A stretch of DNA of 64,000 bases from Persicaria tinctoria (GCA_037127255.1 JBANSL010000009.1:16132475-16196474); one strand, 5' to 3'; positions 42,396-54,836 are shown, counted from the stretch's first letter. Numbers and translations are program-made. The notes: a model not told the origin generated them from the sequence alone.

Positions 42396-42861
42396 TTCCC
42401 TTATTTTCTTTCTTATATTCAGCATGAGAAAGCTTCGCTAGAAAATCAACATCTTAAGCTCCCCTGCCTTCAAAACTACCATGTACACTTTCATTATTTA
42501 TCTTGATTCCATGGTGTTTGCCCTTCCCTATATTTTATTTGGAAAGGTGTAAACAGGAAGAAGTGGTAAGTTGCTATAAAATATTTATCAACTAAAATGT
42601 TTCAGAAGTGTATGCATTGAAAACACAAGAAATGGCATGGATTTAATTATGTGAATCATAAAAACACTCAAGAAAACACAAGAAATTCCACTGAAATCTT
42701 AAGTTTACTAGCTTGGATCAAAAGAAAAAGTACAGTTAAGATTGAACCCAAAATCTAAATTTGAACTAACAATAAGGTTCATAAAGATAAAGGTTTAAAT
42801 GTTTGCACTAATCCATATGGGTTGTCAACCTCGAACACATGGAACGGAATACCTTAGCATC

Positions 42862-42917
42862 TAAAATGGAGAGGGTAGATTAATGTGGAAACCTGGATAT
42901 TCCAGACCACCAATCAT
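42862..42917. repeat. Direct repeat inside element G, copy 2
   Basis: Second copy of the 41606-41661 block, ending in CCACCAATCATGC instead of CCACCAATCATGT. Confidence 0.8.
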
Positions 42918-43149
42918 GCATGTGCGAGACTCGTCGTCCTTGTTTGGCTTTAGATGGATGTTGTTTGAGATATCTGATAATTCTAGAGGATGTTGTTTGA
43001 AACACATATGAAAAGAATTTTACAGCAAACAGGGAAACACGTACAGTACAGAAGCTGGAATGGATCTGAAAATTACCAAGCGAAATTTGAGAAGCAAAAT
43101 GAAGAGAATTAGGAGAAAAGAACTAACCTAGCCTCGGACACAACTCTGG

Positions 43150-43345
43150 GAAGTCGGCGCTTCAAGGAGGATCGATTAGGGTTGAATAGGGTCGGCGCTT
43201 CAACAAAGAGAAACAAGGAGCAACAGGGTCGAATTAGGGCCGGCGCTTAACAAAGAGGCCTGTGAGGGCAGCCGGCGCTTCAACGAAGAGGCATGGGAGG
43301 GTCGCCGGTGCTTCAACGAAGAGGAACAAGAGGTCGAGGAACTGA
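43150..43345. repeat. GC-rich minisatellite in element G
   Basis: Four or five imperfect units of about 40-55 bp carrying CGGCGCTTCAAC and AAAGAGG or GAAGAGG. The GC-rich stretch (43150-43500) resembles captured 5' UTR or first-exon sequence; frames across it look spurious. Confidence 0.65.
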
Positions 43346-43559
43346 GGGCCGCCAGGAGCAAATTGCTCGATTAGGGCCGCCAAAGAGGAGCGACCAACAA
43401 GCCACAGAGAAGACCCCCGCCGATGAGGAGTGGAGGGCCGCCGACTGGTTTAGGGGCCTGACGGCCGCCGACGAGGAGTGGAGAAGAGAAGTGTTTTGAG
43501 GGTTTGGGAGAGAGGAGGGATCGAACAAGACGAACAACGCTTCTTCTTTCCAAAAAATA

Positions 43560-43888
43560 TTAATTTTTTTTATGCCGGAAATAAAACGTTTATTTATGCC
43601 GGATATTTATATTTGGTATAAACAATGTTTAGGTAATTTTATTAGTCTTTTTATGCCGGATTCCCATATTATATATGCCGGATGAAAAATTTGACACGCC
43701 CGGCATAAATAACTAGGGTCTTTTAATATTTCGTTGTCATTTATGCCGGACATAAATTGCAATATCCGGCATATATTTAATTTTCAGTATTTAAGAGAAT
43801 AAAATAAAACAATTTTAAGGTTTTTATTTCGCAAATTGAACATCCGGCATAAATAATTATGCAATAAAATCTCTGTTTTGTACTAGTG
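43560..43888. repeat. Element G right subterminal repeats
   Basis: TTATGCCGGA and ATCCGGCATAAAT motifs as at the left end, spaced over about 330 bp. Confidence 0.85.
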
Positions 43889-43891
43889 AAG

Positions 43892-45480
43892 AAATCAAAG
43901 GAAAATGTTGATAGATGTTGAATTGGGTTAAACATGGTTGAAAAATCACGATGGATAGGCTCTTATTGCACTGATTTCTTAGTACCGATTTTTATGTTTG
44001 TGTTTTTCTGTTTTTATGACATTTCTAATAGGTAGCTATTATCACAAGGTATATTAAATTGAGAACTTATGCTTATATGCTCTTTATATCTTTAATCTTA
44101 TGATTAGCAAGTGGAAACATTCAGCAACTGAGATAATTTTAATAAGTTACTTGTGTAATTGGGTTGGAATGGTTTGCACTTACTCATTGTTTTTTCATAT
44201 CTATATAATCATTCTAATTGACCCAAAAAAACATCTTCTAGTTTGATTTTCATGAATCAGTAACTTGGAACTGAGCTTGCACTTTCTTTGGGCTCATTGT
44301 CTTTATACCTTTAACTTGGAACTGAGCTTGCACTTACTCATTGTCTTTATACCTTTAGTCTTATGCTAGGTTTCTTGCATTTGTTAGTGTGTTAGAGCTT
44401 TGTTGCTAAATAAATTCGGATAAGTAGTGTGTGAAAGAATGGAAACGAGCTTGCACTTTCTTTGGCTCCTCAAATATTTGCTACTCAAGTCCCTCAATGT
44501 GATGATAGCATATTTTTACTGTTGGACCAACTAGCTGATGCTTTTTGTCTTGATTTATGACAGCAACTAGCTGATGCATTCTTGTGTAGCAAATGATAGT
44601 GTGTTTTGATAGACCGAATTCATTTGCTTAGTATTTCAATTTTTTATACAATTTATTTAGAATTCCTTTTCTACTTCTTGTGTAAAAAAAATAATTAATA
44701 TTTTACTTGTTATCAAATTTATTTAGAGTCCTCACATTTTCCATTGTCATAGCAGTCTCTGCAATGAATAGCTCAATTGCATAATTCTTTGCAACTTTTT
44801 CAACCCTTCCACAACTCTTATCCTCCTCATCCTTGATATTTATGGTTTTGATTTTTGAAAGTTTCAATTTCAACAGGTATGCCATTTGTTTCTTATCTAG
44901 CTTGCCTCCATCAATTTCATGGTGTTCATTGGTGTTAAAGTATGTCATTTGTTTCTTTTATCCAGCTTGTCGATCTCCATCAAGTTCAAGCATTTCAGTG
45001 CCCTTCACTCGAATTTGACCTCAAAGCTAAGGTATGTACTCATTCTAATTCAAGTTTCACTCTGATTGTAAAAAGTTTAAGTGGTTAAATTTTTATAACT
45101 ATAAGGTTCTATACATGTCAATAAATATATATATAAGGTTAGATGCTATTTTGTGAAAGCCCAGATGTTTGCAAATAAGACCGTGGAACATAATTCAAGA
45201 CAAAGACCTAACTAGGCACACAAATTGATTGCTTTACATATTTCTTTTTGCTTTTTTTTTAGTTAAGGCTTGAACATTTAGTTAATCTACATAGCCAAAC
45301 ATAGGCACACAAATTGATTGCTTTACAAATTTTGAGTCGGTTATCGCCTTTGTGCATGTTTCTTGGCTTTTTATACGAGATTTTTATATAGTTCAGTATT
45401 TATACATGTTTATTGGCTCATTATATGAGATTCTTCTATATTTCAATATGTATTCATGTTCAAGTACATGAGATTCTTCT
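43892..45480. other. AT-rich DNA with small duplications
   Basis: A ~45-bp segment (AACTTGGAACTGAGCTTGCA) is repeated at about 44266 and 44309, and GGCACACAAATTGATTGCTT at about 45214 and 45304. A minus-strand open stretch at 44703-44948 (81 codons) has a charged, helical look but no family that I can name, and I do not call it a gene. Confidence 0.45.
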
Positions 45481-46560
45481 ATAGTTCAATAATAACACTG
45501 AATAACTATGAAAACATGATTTTGGATAAATGATCATATCATATAAAAACTCTAAGAATATAAAAACTGGAGTATCATAACACTGTAATTGTGGATAAAT
45601 TATCATATCTTATAAAAACTGTAAGAATATAAAAACTAGAGTATCATAACACTGTAATTGTGGATAAATTATCATAACACTGTAAAACTATAAAAACATG
45701 ATTACAAATTAAAATAAAAACACTTGATAACTATAAATACTTATAATAACTTACAAATTACAATGTCATATAAAAACTTCTAGTTGACTATGAATTCTGG
45801 ATAAATTATCATATCTCATAAAAACACTATAATATAACTACATGAATGTGGTTTTATTATAACTTATAACATGATTAGAAGTGAATAAAAAGACACTGGA
45901 TAACTAGAATGAATCATTATCTCTTACAAAAACCCTATACCCTTCATAACTATAAAAACACTCTATCACTATAAACACTTATAATAACACTATATAACTA
46001 TAAAAACTTGATTAAAATTTAACATAAAAACTATAAAAACTTATAATAACACTGTATGGCTATAAAACCTTGATGACAAATGAAGATAAAACTTGATTGG
46101 AAATTAAAATAAAAATACTCTCAAGAAACTTATAAATATCTTTTATTTTAATACTGCATACAAACTTATAATAAAAAACATATCCTAACTATTACTAACT
46201 TATGTTACTTATTGAGTTATCTTTTTTCCTTTAAATTATCACTTTAAATATCAATTATAAATATTAGTTATAAATGTCGGTTATATAAATATTGATAATT
46301 GTTACTCAGGTGATATTTATCTGTTATAATATAAAAAAAACTGTATACAAACTTAGAGTAGGATATCAGCTGATATGTATCAGTTATAACTGATAATTTC
46401 TAATACTCATAATATAAGTATTAGATTTTAATATTGTATACAAACTTGTAATAAAGTGTTTTCTATAACTTATCATAACTCATAAGTTAGTATAAACTGT
46501 ACACAAACTTATAATTTCTTCTTTTTCTACCTTTTTATCTTTAGCATCAGAGCCTTTTTT
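45481..46560. repeat. AT-rich degenerate repeat
   Basis: Irregular repetition of AACTATAAAAACA, CACTTATAATAAC and ATAAATTATCATA-type units with no fixed period. No coding signal. Confidence 0.6.
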
Positions 46561-46570
46561 TTTTAGCATC

Positions 46571-46756
46571 ATGCACTCATATTTGCATGGTGATTATGTA
46601 GGATTGAGAGGCATTCACCGGAGATCCCCAAAAAGAGGGCCATGGGCTGCTGCAGCCTCTGAAGAGAGGAGGGAACTGCGGGAGAAAGCCGCAAAGGCTG
46701 AGGAGGCTGTTGCTAAGGCTCGGGAGGAGGCAAGGGTGGCCAAGGAGCAGGCTGAA
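46571..46756 (+). pseudogene. Coiled-coil frame cut by solo LTR H (left part)
   Basis: Open frame with ASEERRELREKAAKAEEAVA, an Ala/Glu/Arg helix. Left of the LTR it ends after a whole codon at 46756. Right of the LTR's second TSD copy the frame stays open from 50027 to 50124, encoding PLSCLSALENVVQSLVADKQ, where it is cut again by array I. Two insertions have thus split one frame. It resembles the helical N-terminus of a plant retroelement gag (compare element B at 14600), but a host gene is possible. Confidence 0.5.
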
Positions 46757-49700
46757 TGTAACGGCCCAGAATTATGATTTCCGGGTTACGTTTCAAGGGA
46801 TAAAACCCCTTGTTCGGATCTTGCAATCCAGGTACGGGTCGAGGTTTCAAACTCATTTTTCGATTAGTAGAAAGAGGGATTTCAAACCCTAAAAACCTCG
46901 AAGGGCCGTTGGGTACCCTTAACTTGTCCTAAGACTATGTCGCGGAATTCAATTCAAATGAAAGTAAAGCGGAAGCAAGGTTAAGATACAAATGCCACGA
47001 CAAAGCCGGGTCAAAACCAAATCATAAGCGAGTGATTACCATTTTACCAGGTTAGAATATTTGCTATGTTCTTTGATTCGCCCAAGGGTTTCCCGTCACA
47101 TAAGCATGGAGCAAACAAGATCTGCAGAAATACCTTTAAAAGAAGAACGGGGAAAGGAGTCAGATCGAGCCACTCATGCGGGACCGACAGTCCTCGCTGA
47201 GGCCACATAGTATGTGCTATACCTAATAAAGATGCTCTAATGCAGTACGAAATTCAAACACAATAGCATGCTCCTAGTTCATAATAATGTGCAGAAATAC
47301 TGTAAAGGGGCCCAAGACAATGTCAAGTGGCATATCCCTCTCCTACCTCCACCCCTTCCGATAGGTGGAGACTGACCAGCTCGTGAATGCATTCATTCAT
47401 AATCGGGGGGCACGCATGCCTAATCCGCTCCACAATAAAGCCCGCAGGCATAATATAAGGAAGTCATGACTCGATTGACTCAGGTACCCGATGAGGCTGG
47501 GCTACCCTATGACCCTAGCAAAGACTCTAGGACTATCACAGATAACGACCGTTCTGTTTCAAACGCATAAAGTAAACAGATGCTCAATCAATTAGTGCAA
47601 CCTAAACATGATACTACATGGCATGCTTTTATGCATATGCAACACCTAACATAAAATGCAACAACAGGCATGAATGTCCAACCTGAGTAAGCCCCCTAGG
47701 GAACTTACCTGAAGATGCAGAACAGCAGGATAATACAAGCAAGGGCCCAAATGCAAGTCCAAAAGCAATACACACCTATCATCAAGTCAATTCCGTAAGC
47801 TACCAGACCAACATTCATACATACGAACCCAAGATCTCATCATCCTTAAAACCCATCGATAGTAAAACCGTTGTCCAAAATCATTCCGATATGATCAACA
47901 TCAACCAAAATCATTCTTCCAATTTCCTTCTCAAAACCAACATCATCAAGTCAAGACAAAGATCCCGGCATCAAACATTTAAAACTTAAAACCAATACCT
48001 CAAAATCATACTTGTCCAAATCAAGGGGAAATATCAAATTTCTAAGTCAACCCAAAATCTGGTCTTATCAAAATGTTCCGGCATTTTGGTTTTCCAACAA
48101 TAAATTATTCAAGAGATATTTCCGAGAACTTGAAACCCTCATAGAAAATACTTTATCAACAACATATAATTAACATAACGCCTCAAGTTAAATCTATTTT
48201 CAAAATCTCTATTTAAATCCAAAATCAACAAGTCATCTCAAATACTCATCCCAATAACATTATTTTTAAAAATCAGAAAATATATTTCCATAAAAACATA
48301 ATATGACTAATAATACGAATAATGTTAAACCAAGATTTATTACTTAGCATATAATATAGCATATCTATAAGTAACATAACACATAACATATCATAACAAT
48401 TAACCAATAAATCCAAACCCAGCAGCCCAACCCGAAAAGAATAGGCCCAAAGAGAGAAATAAGGAATTAGGCCCAACCCAAAGGCTTAAATGGTATAACC
48501 CAAAGGCTCCAGGGGTCCAAACCCGCCCAAAGGAAAGAAAAGAGAAGGGGGCCGGATCCAGACCCATTGAAGCCCCAAACCCGGAAATAATAGGCCCAAC
48601 ATCATCCATCACCTTCCCGAATCAGGTCAGAGCTCTCGGTCACAGACAAAGGGAAACGGGGAAAGAAAAAGAGGAGTCCAGGCCCCCGGCGGAACGCGGC
48701 GGAAGAAGAAGAAGGAGAAGGGGAGGGGTTCCTCGCCGGCGGTTCTCACCCGACTTAACCCACATAACCTCTCCCGGTACCCAGAAACACAACCCATCAA
48801 AACGACACAAAAGGAGGGGAGGAAAGAGAGGCTCACCGAGGGAGGCCGAAGTCTTCGCCGGAATGTCGTCGGAGCTTCACTAGTGGTGGATTGTCACCGG
48901 AATCGGCCTAGCAGGGAGGGAAATTGCTCAAAGACGGAACTTTACCCAGGTTTAGGGTGGAAGGGAGTGAAAGGAGAGAGATAAGAGCCTCACCGCGCGT
49001 AACTCGAAAAACAGGGAAGGCGGTGAAGGAATGGGCTGCTCCGGGGCTCCGGTGGCGGCGCCGGCGGTGCTCCGGGTACGCTGCTGGCTTCTGGGGTTGC
49101 TCTCGGCTCGATATCGGTTGGAAGAGGAAGGCGGAACTCGGGGACGAAGGCGGCTCGACAGATGCTCGGCTTCTGGGCTCGCTGTTGCTCAAGGTAATCG
49201 GTGGGCGTTCAATGCTCGGAGCTCCCGGAACATAGGGGAAGATGGCTCGAGCTCGAAGGAGGAGAAGTATTTGTATGGGGGCTGATCTTCGAACAAAAGA
49301 ACAGGGGCGGCGGTATGGCGGATCTGTGGGCCAGGACGAGGAAGAGGTGGCCTAGGAATTTTGTTTGAAGGTGTTTCGATAAGAGGAGGAGGAAATTGAG
49401 CTTTGAATTAGATGGGGAATCCCAGGCTTATTTTCAAATCAATGAGAGATAGAGAGGGGGAATCAAAGGACAATTGATCTGTCGATTTGTCTCCAAGCTG
49501 CTGCTGCACTGCACTATCAAGGGAGGGGTTGCCTCTAGGAACCGAAAGAAGGAGGGAAGGGGACCAGTATTAGGCGTGGGAATGCTGGTGCCTTTAGAGA
49601 AAGTGAGCAATAGGACAAAATTGAGTGAGCTGGGAATAGGAGGAGAGAAGGGAAAGAAAATAAGAAATGACATGGTCCCACTCAAAGAAATTAAAATAGC

Positions 49701-50021
49701 GGAATAGACTCGAAACCCGCTCACCCGATAAATCCCGACTAAACTCAAACGATCTTCAAATTTCAAACCCGAGGTTAATAATGAACTCCGAATACTATAC
49801 TCAATTTTCGCATAAGCACGCGGAATAAAACATATTTTAAATTTTAATTTATTAATGTCGGAGCTTGTTTTAAGGATTTCAATTTCGATTTAGGAAATTA
49901 AGGACGAGTTTTTCTTGAAATATCCGAATTTTTATTTTATTTTATCTTATTATTTTTTTTCGACTTAAATCCATTTATATTATTTATTGAAATTTATTAT
50001 TTAAAAATCCGGGCATTTACA
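46757..50021 (-). mobile_element. Element H: solo LTR, Tekay type
   Basis: A 3265-bp LTR in minus orientation: on the minus strand it starts TGTAAATGCCCGG and ends GGGCCGTTACA, like the ends of element A's LTRs. The segment at 47480-47590 is clearly homologous to element A's LTR at 2808-2912. It is flanked by CTGAA (46752-46756) and CTGAT (50022-50026), a 4-of-5 duplication. No PBS or interior is attached, so unequal recombination between two LTRs probably removed the element. Frames inside are not believable as genes. Confidence 0.8.
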
Positions 50022-50026
50022 CTGAT

Positions 50027-50124
50027 GAACCTCTATCTTGCCTTTCTGCGTTGGAGAATGTAGTGCAGAGCCTAGTTGCAGACAAGCAATCTCGCTCTTC
50101 GTATGACCAACACAACCCTCACCC
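50027..50124 (+). pseudogene. Coiled-coil frame, right part
   Basis: A short continuation of the frame described at 46571-46756, cut on the right by the first LTR of array I. Confidence 0.45.
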
Positions 50125-53001
50125 TGTAACACCCCATTTTATCACCCAAGGGAATGTCACAGCGCCAGTGATTACTCGGACTTTAATGTCTTTGTAACCA
50201 CCTGAGGCTTATAGGGACATGCAACCATGCTCCCATAAACAAGATGATAATAAGAAATACATAAATAAATTACAATTAAATCGCGGAAGACTTTAAGTGA
50301 AACAAATAATTAAATCTACAATAATGTCGTTACAATGTCTCGATAGCAAAACTAAGATAACGTTTATACACTAATGATAAAGGAGGCTCTTGAATCAAAA
50401 CAACGGTAAAATAATAAAAACATTTTAAGATGATTCCGACTCACATTTCCGACCTTCGACCTTGTAGTGCTTTATCTAAACCTGTGGAAACCAGCCATCC
50501 AAACAAAGGACGGTTAGTTCGCGAGAACTAGCAAGTGACGGCACGAAAGCAGAGACAACTTTGGATTCAAGTGACCATGAAACGGTAAGAATTAAATCCA
50601 AATGAGATTTGAATATTTGAAGTGAATTGGCTTATTTGTGACCCGACCCTCCTATGACACGGATAATCCAAAAGGATTGAGTAACAAAAGATGTATTAGG
50701 AATCATATTCCGATTAAGGATGGAATATGACATAGCTTGAAACGATTCATGATTACTACCTATTACATTATTAATACGTTTTTATTATAATGTCTAAACT
50801 AAGTATTGGTTCAAAAGGTACTCGATGTGGCCCAAAATCGACCCAGAGGGCAGGACTCTTCCGGAGAGTTTTAAACCGCGGGCTGAGACAGTCGATTAAG
50901 GGTTGATCTTGTGTCCCCCAATACCTAGTTCAAACCATGTTCGTTACTTATACATTACTCTTCACTCACTTACTCACATGATATGCATTTTACATCTTTT
51001 ATCTTTTTATCGACTACTACCGGTCCCACTCTGTCTATAGTGGATAGCAACCTACAACCATTGGTTGTGTAACACCTCGCATGGAAGTGTGGTTTCATGA
51101 AACCTTAAGACCGAGGAGTAACGGCCACGACCTACACTTTACCAACACTTCACTTTACAATTTCACATTTCACTTTAAAATTTCACATTTGCTTTTCGTT
51201 GATTGATACGTTGTACTTTGATTGATTTGGATTTATGATTCAATTGAATTTCACTCGCAACAAACAATCCTCACATTGTTACTACTTATTTAAAATATTG
51301 ATCACAACGAAATAAACATAATGGATACATAAAATAAACATATCCCTTTCTTAACCAATTAGCATGAAAGAACAAAATAAATCATGCTTTAATAAAAATG
51401 TGGGTATCTATGTCATTATTTTATAGCGTCGAATAATAACATTACCCAATTATACTTGCCAAATTCAAACTGAACGGTAAATAAATCACACAAGACGGAT
51501 GGATTGTAATTTATTTTAATTAATTTGGCAAGCATTCCAACGGAAAGAAAACAACAAGACACGAAGGCACCAAATGAGCAGAAAAGCTCGGAAGGTCACT
51601 TGCCTCGATTTTTAAGTTGCAAGCGTTGACTTAAACGGTTGGTCGGACTCTAATTCCTTCGAATGCGCGCAAGGGTAGCCTAGATTGGAAGCAATTTATG
51701 CCCACATAAAAATACGGGTTAGAATCTAGAATTTTAGAAAACTGAACAAGGGCATATTTTGCGAAAATCGGAATTATGGGAGGTTTTATGCGATTACCCT
51801 TCTCCAATACACAGCCCGACACAGCACTCCAATAGGTTTTTGTCGGCGACACTCCGGCGACACTTCGGCGAGGCACTGGCGGCAGCACGGCTCACGGCGG
51901 CGCACGAGGCTGGCGGCTACGGACTCGTGGTGACTGAGCGCTCCTCCGGGTGGCGGCTGGTGGCTCCGGCAGCGGCGGACGAGGGTGGACGAGGGTGGCT
52001 CCGGCGAGGAGACTCGAATTTGGGGGTTTTGGATTCGGGATGTTTTTGTGAAAAGTTTGTGAAGGGAAACGTTGGTAGAGGCGTTTAGAATGCCATGGAA
52101 CAGGTTGAGAGCTCGGAGATGGAGAGGAGTGGTGATGGTGTGCTTCGAAAGTGATCCCGAAAGGGGTATTTATTGGAGAAGGATTTGGGGACGGATTTGA
52201 TTAAAATAAATCCATAAATTGCTTAGATAATCACTCTTAACACTATCCCGATCCTCAATTTGGTGAGATTCGGCCTGACTGGAGCGGATTGGGGTGATTT
52301 TCGAATTTGGGGATAAGCTTGTTCGGTTGAGTTTTTAGCCCGAATCTCCAAATTGATTACATAAATCTCATCTTCAACGAGTGTAGAACATTCTAGAAAC
52401 AAAAACGGTTTGATTCGGGCGAGATTTGAGGGAGTGAAATTTCACCCAATTCCAACAGTGAAACGCAGGAGTGGGAGGTTGAAGAAGAAGCGGTTCAGTG
52501 AACCCGGTTCACACATTTTCTTTTCTTTTTTGATGGTTCGGTTCAAGTAAACCCAAAAGAAAACCGGTTTAGCCTTTACTTATTTATAATGTATACATAT
52601 ATACATATATTTATCCGAAAATTTTATTTATTAAAATTCTACACATCTTAAATATTAAAGTAATAAAATATTTAATTTAAATACATTTTATTTTATGCAA
52701 CAATGGTTTATTATCACCTTATATTACATATATATATATTTTACGGAAATTAAAATAAGTTATAACGATAAATCCCTCTTTATAAAAATATGCAAACTTG
52801 TTTTAAAATAATATGACTTAAAATAAATAACTTATTTATTAAATTTCACATAAGCGAATAAAAATGAATGTGTCAAAATAGTTACAAACTCTATATACAT
52901 TTAACTTCCAAAAATCATTATTAAGTTCAAAATAAAAGAACTTTTATATAAATATATATTTTCTTAAAACGAAATCCCCAAAAATACTTTGGGGTATTTC
53001 A
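50125..53001 (-). repeat. Array I LTR copy 1
   Basis: 2877 bp, TGTAACACCCC...GGGGTATTTCA on the plus strand. It differs from copies 2 and 3 at a handful of sites, including 50757, 51838, 52017 and a 2-bp TA length change near 52735. Its TATA box is altered (52167-52174). Open frames at 51631-52088 lie within the LTR on both strands and are not convincing genes. Confidence 0.92.
52167..52174 (-). promoter_or_regulatory. Altered TATA box in LTR copy 1
   Basis: The minus strand reads AATAAATA where copies 2 and 3 have TATAAATA. One T-to-A change in the first base of the box. Confidence 0.65.
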
Positions 53002-53014
53002 TTCCTCCCCACTT
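53002..53014 (-). promoter_or_regulatory. Array I polypurine tract, interior 1
   Basis: The minus strand AAGTGGGGAGGAA abuts the LTR start TGAAATACCCC. This is the classic plant Ty3 PPT layout. Confidence 0.85.
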
Positions 53015-54008
53015 AAAATAAGTTTCGTCCCGAAACTTAAAGAAAAGAACGAACGGAGTTGGAATAGGGATGAGAGGGTATACGAAGGAGTTTTCAAAAG
53101 CCGAAGGAGATACCTGACTTAGTTCTGACTATTCTTTGAACGACGTGAAGCAATGAGTTGCATACAGGATCAACTCATTGCCTTCCGAACTCCTCAATGG
53201 TAAGATTTTTAAATTTTAATTATTTTGCATTAGGTTAGCATGATTTTATCGCGGTTAGACCACTACGATCTTGCATAAACCTGGCTATCTAGTCTACCCT
53301 TGGCTTTCGTCTCTGCCCCATCTGGCTTCCTTTTCCAGGTTACCAAATGGCCCGGGTGGCGTCGATGGCAACCATTGTGGCAGCTAGTATGCCCCGGCTC
53401 GTATACAAGGAGTGGTAGATTTCGTCTTCTAGTCCTTCGCGTCCTCTGGTCCTTCGGTGAGCTTTCCTCTTTGTCCTCGAACCCCATTGTTTGTAGATTA
53501 ACAAGAGTTATAGGCGCGAGTATCTTTCTTAATTTATCATTTGTTTATTCAAATTTCACATTGAGAGTTCGGTTGCTCGACAATAGAGCTATATGCAAGA
53601 TATACTCTATGTCGTGACTCAGAATACACACACTACTAATTACGGTTTAATCTTTTAATCTTCTCACACACTCTGCACTTGCTTAATTTAGTTGGTTTAA
53701 TTGTTTCTCACACACCACACACACTCACTTTCTTAGAATATTGGGGCACCTCCCCACTTAAGACCTGTCGCACAAATATTAAATGAATCCACGGCTTTGA
53801 AGTCAAAAATAATTTTACCCGATGGTTTCACATATCCGCGCACCTCAATTATTATCAAATAACTAACACTTTATTCATAATAGCAACCAATCTAAAACAA
53901 ACACTGTCTGTGAAACCACTTGATAACACTAAAACAACGAGAGTACGACAAATAGGAAAGTGAACTAAGGTTAAAAAGAACGACACGAATGACAAGGGAA
54001 AGATGCAA
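53015..54008 (-). other. Array I 3' interior, non-coding
   Basis: About 1 kb between the stop of the 275-residue frame and the PPT. Short open frames on both strands (near 53263-53617) show no domain. In an autonomous relative, pol would lie here. Confidence 0.55.
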
Positions 54009-54836
54009 CTAGAAGAAGCGACGCAAAACCCTTCCGCCTGGGTTGTCAGATGCCGACCTCTTTCTAGACTGAGGAGCTCTTGATGCTGCGAAGTGTTCGT
54101 GAAGGTTTACTACCCCACGATGAAGGTCTAGCTTAGCTTCGTAAAGGAGTGTCTGCTCTCTTCTCTCCTTTGCCAACCTCTCTTGCAGGTCAGCCTGTTG
54201 AGCTTTCATTATCTGGATCCTATTCCGTCTTTCCGCTATTTCCTGATCCAAGAAATTGCGCACTGCTCCCCTTGCCTGCAGCTGCACATGGCGGAGAAAT
54301 TCTGTGTCAACTACCGAATGTCCTGCCACAAGAGGGTTCGCTCCGTGCCCGGCTTCGTTCTCATCCTCTTCTTGTGGCTCTTCCCCCTCCTGGGGATCTG
54401 CTTCGTTGACATTCGGGAGGACTTCCTCGTCTCCTTGGGGTTCTTCTTCCAAATTTTCCTCAGCTACCATCAGAAGGGCATCCTCGTCTTCCTGTGGGTC
54501 TTCCTCTGTGTTTTCCTCAGCTAACCTCGGAGAAGCGTCCTCGACTTCCTGAGGGTCCTCCTCCGAATCTTCCTCAGTTGTATCCCCAGCTGACCTCGGA
54601 GAAGCGTCCTCGACTTCTTGAGGGTCCTCCTCCGAATCTTCATCCACCCTAATAGGTGCCAGGTATGGGACACCGAGTTCATCCACCGTAAGTTCATTCT
54701 GTGCGGGGTTCCTAGGTAGGTTAGAGTGGCGAGGGGCGGCCATCTGCCACGAGGAAAAGAGGAGGGTTAAACCAAGCACCCGAGAGTCTAATTGGACGTC
54801 GGAATCAAACCATATTTTATAAAGACCTTTACACAA
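54009..54836 (-). CDS. Array I acidic-repeat protein, copy 1
   Basis: A 275-residue frame; the more natural start may be Met 32 (MAAPRHSNLPRN, ATG at 54741-54743). Residues 60-165 are four or five imperfect acidic repeats of about 20-22 residues (SEEDPQEVEDASPR, TEEDPQEDEDALL). Residues 175-235 are a helical, coiled-coil-like region (FLRHVQLQARGAVRNF, then RIQIMKAQQADLQERL). The C-terminus is basic (SRKRSASDNPGGRVLRRFF), possibly a nuclear signal. There is no zinc knuckle or enzyme motif. It may be a diverged gag-like or accessory protein needed for mobilisation; I cannot assign a family. It is the only long frame in the interior and is unbroken in both complete copies. Confidence 0.65.
   Translation of the reverse strand: MCKGLYKIWFDSDVQLDSRVLGLTLLFSSWQMAAPRHSNLPRNPAQNELTVDELGVPYLAPIRVDEDSEEDPQEVEDASPRSAGDTTEEDSEEDPQEVEDASPRLAEENTEEDPQEDEDALLMVAEENLEEEPQGDEEVLPNVNEADPQEGEEPQEEDENEAGHGANPLVAGHSVVDTEFLRHVQLQARGAVRNFLDQEIAERRNRIQIMKAQQADLQERLAKERREQTLLYEAKLDLHRGVVNLHEHFAASRAPQSRKRSASDNPGGRVLRRFF

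Larger units (their letters stand above)
39012..43888. mobile_element. Element G: CACTA transposon with captured gene sequence
   Basis: Perfect inverted ends CACTAGTACAAAA (39012) and TTTTGTACTAGTG (ending 43888), with a 3-bp duplication AAG (39009-39011 and 43889-43891), as expected for CACTA/En-Spm elements. Subterminal repeats of TTTATGCCGGATAT and its inverse occupy both ends. There is no transposase frame. The 4.9-kb interior instead carries minus-strand exons of a UDP-sugar pyrophosphorylase gene and other unplaced exon-like sequence. Confidence 0.92.

Noticed and set aside
44703..44948. A histone-fold-like small protein
   Set aside because: Only a vague helical resemblance; no recognisable motif, and the AT-rich surroundings give no gene structure.
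48924..49285. Overlapping frames in the solo LTR H
   Set aside because: GC-rich LTR leader, several frames open together, no domain.
51631..52088. Frames of 85 and 109 residues inside the array LTRs (repeated at 56697 and 61761)
   Set aside because: They overlap on opposite strands in a GC-rich LTR block and show no domain. Their conservation only reflects LTR identity.
54149..54552. Plus-strand frames opposite the acidic-repeat protein
   Set aside because: Antisense shadows of the repetitive acidic coding region; the translations are Ser/Phe/Leu-rich and meaningless.
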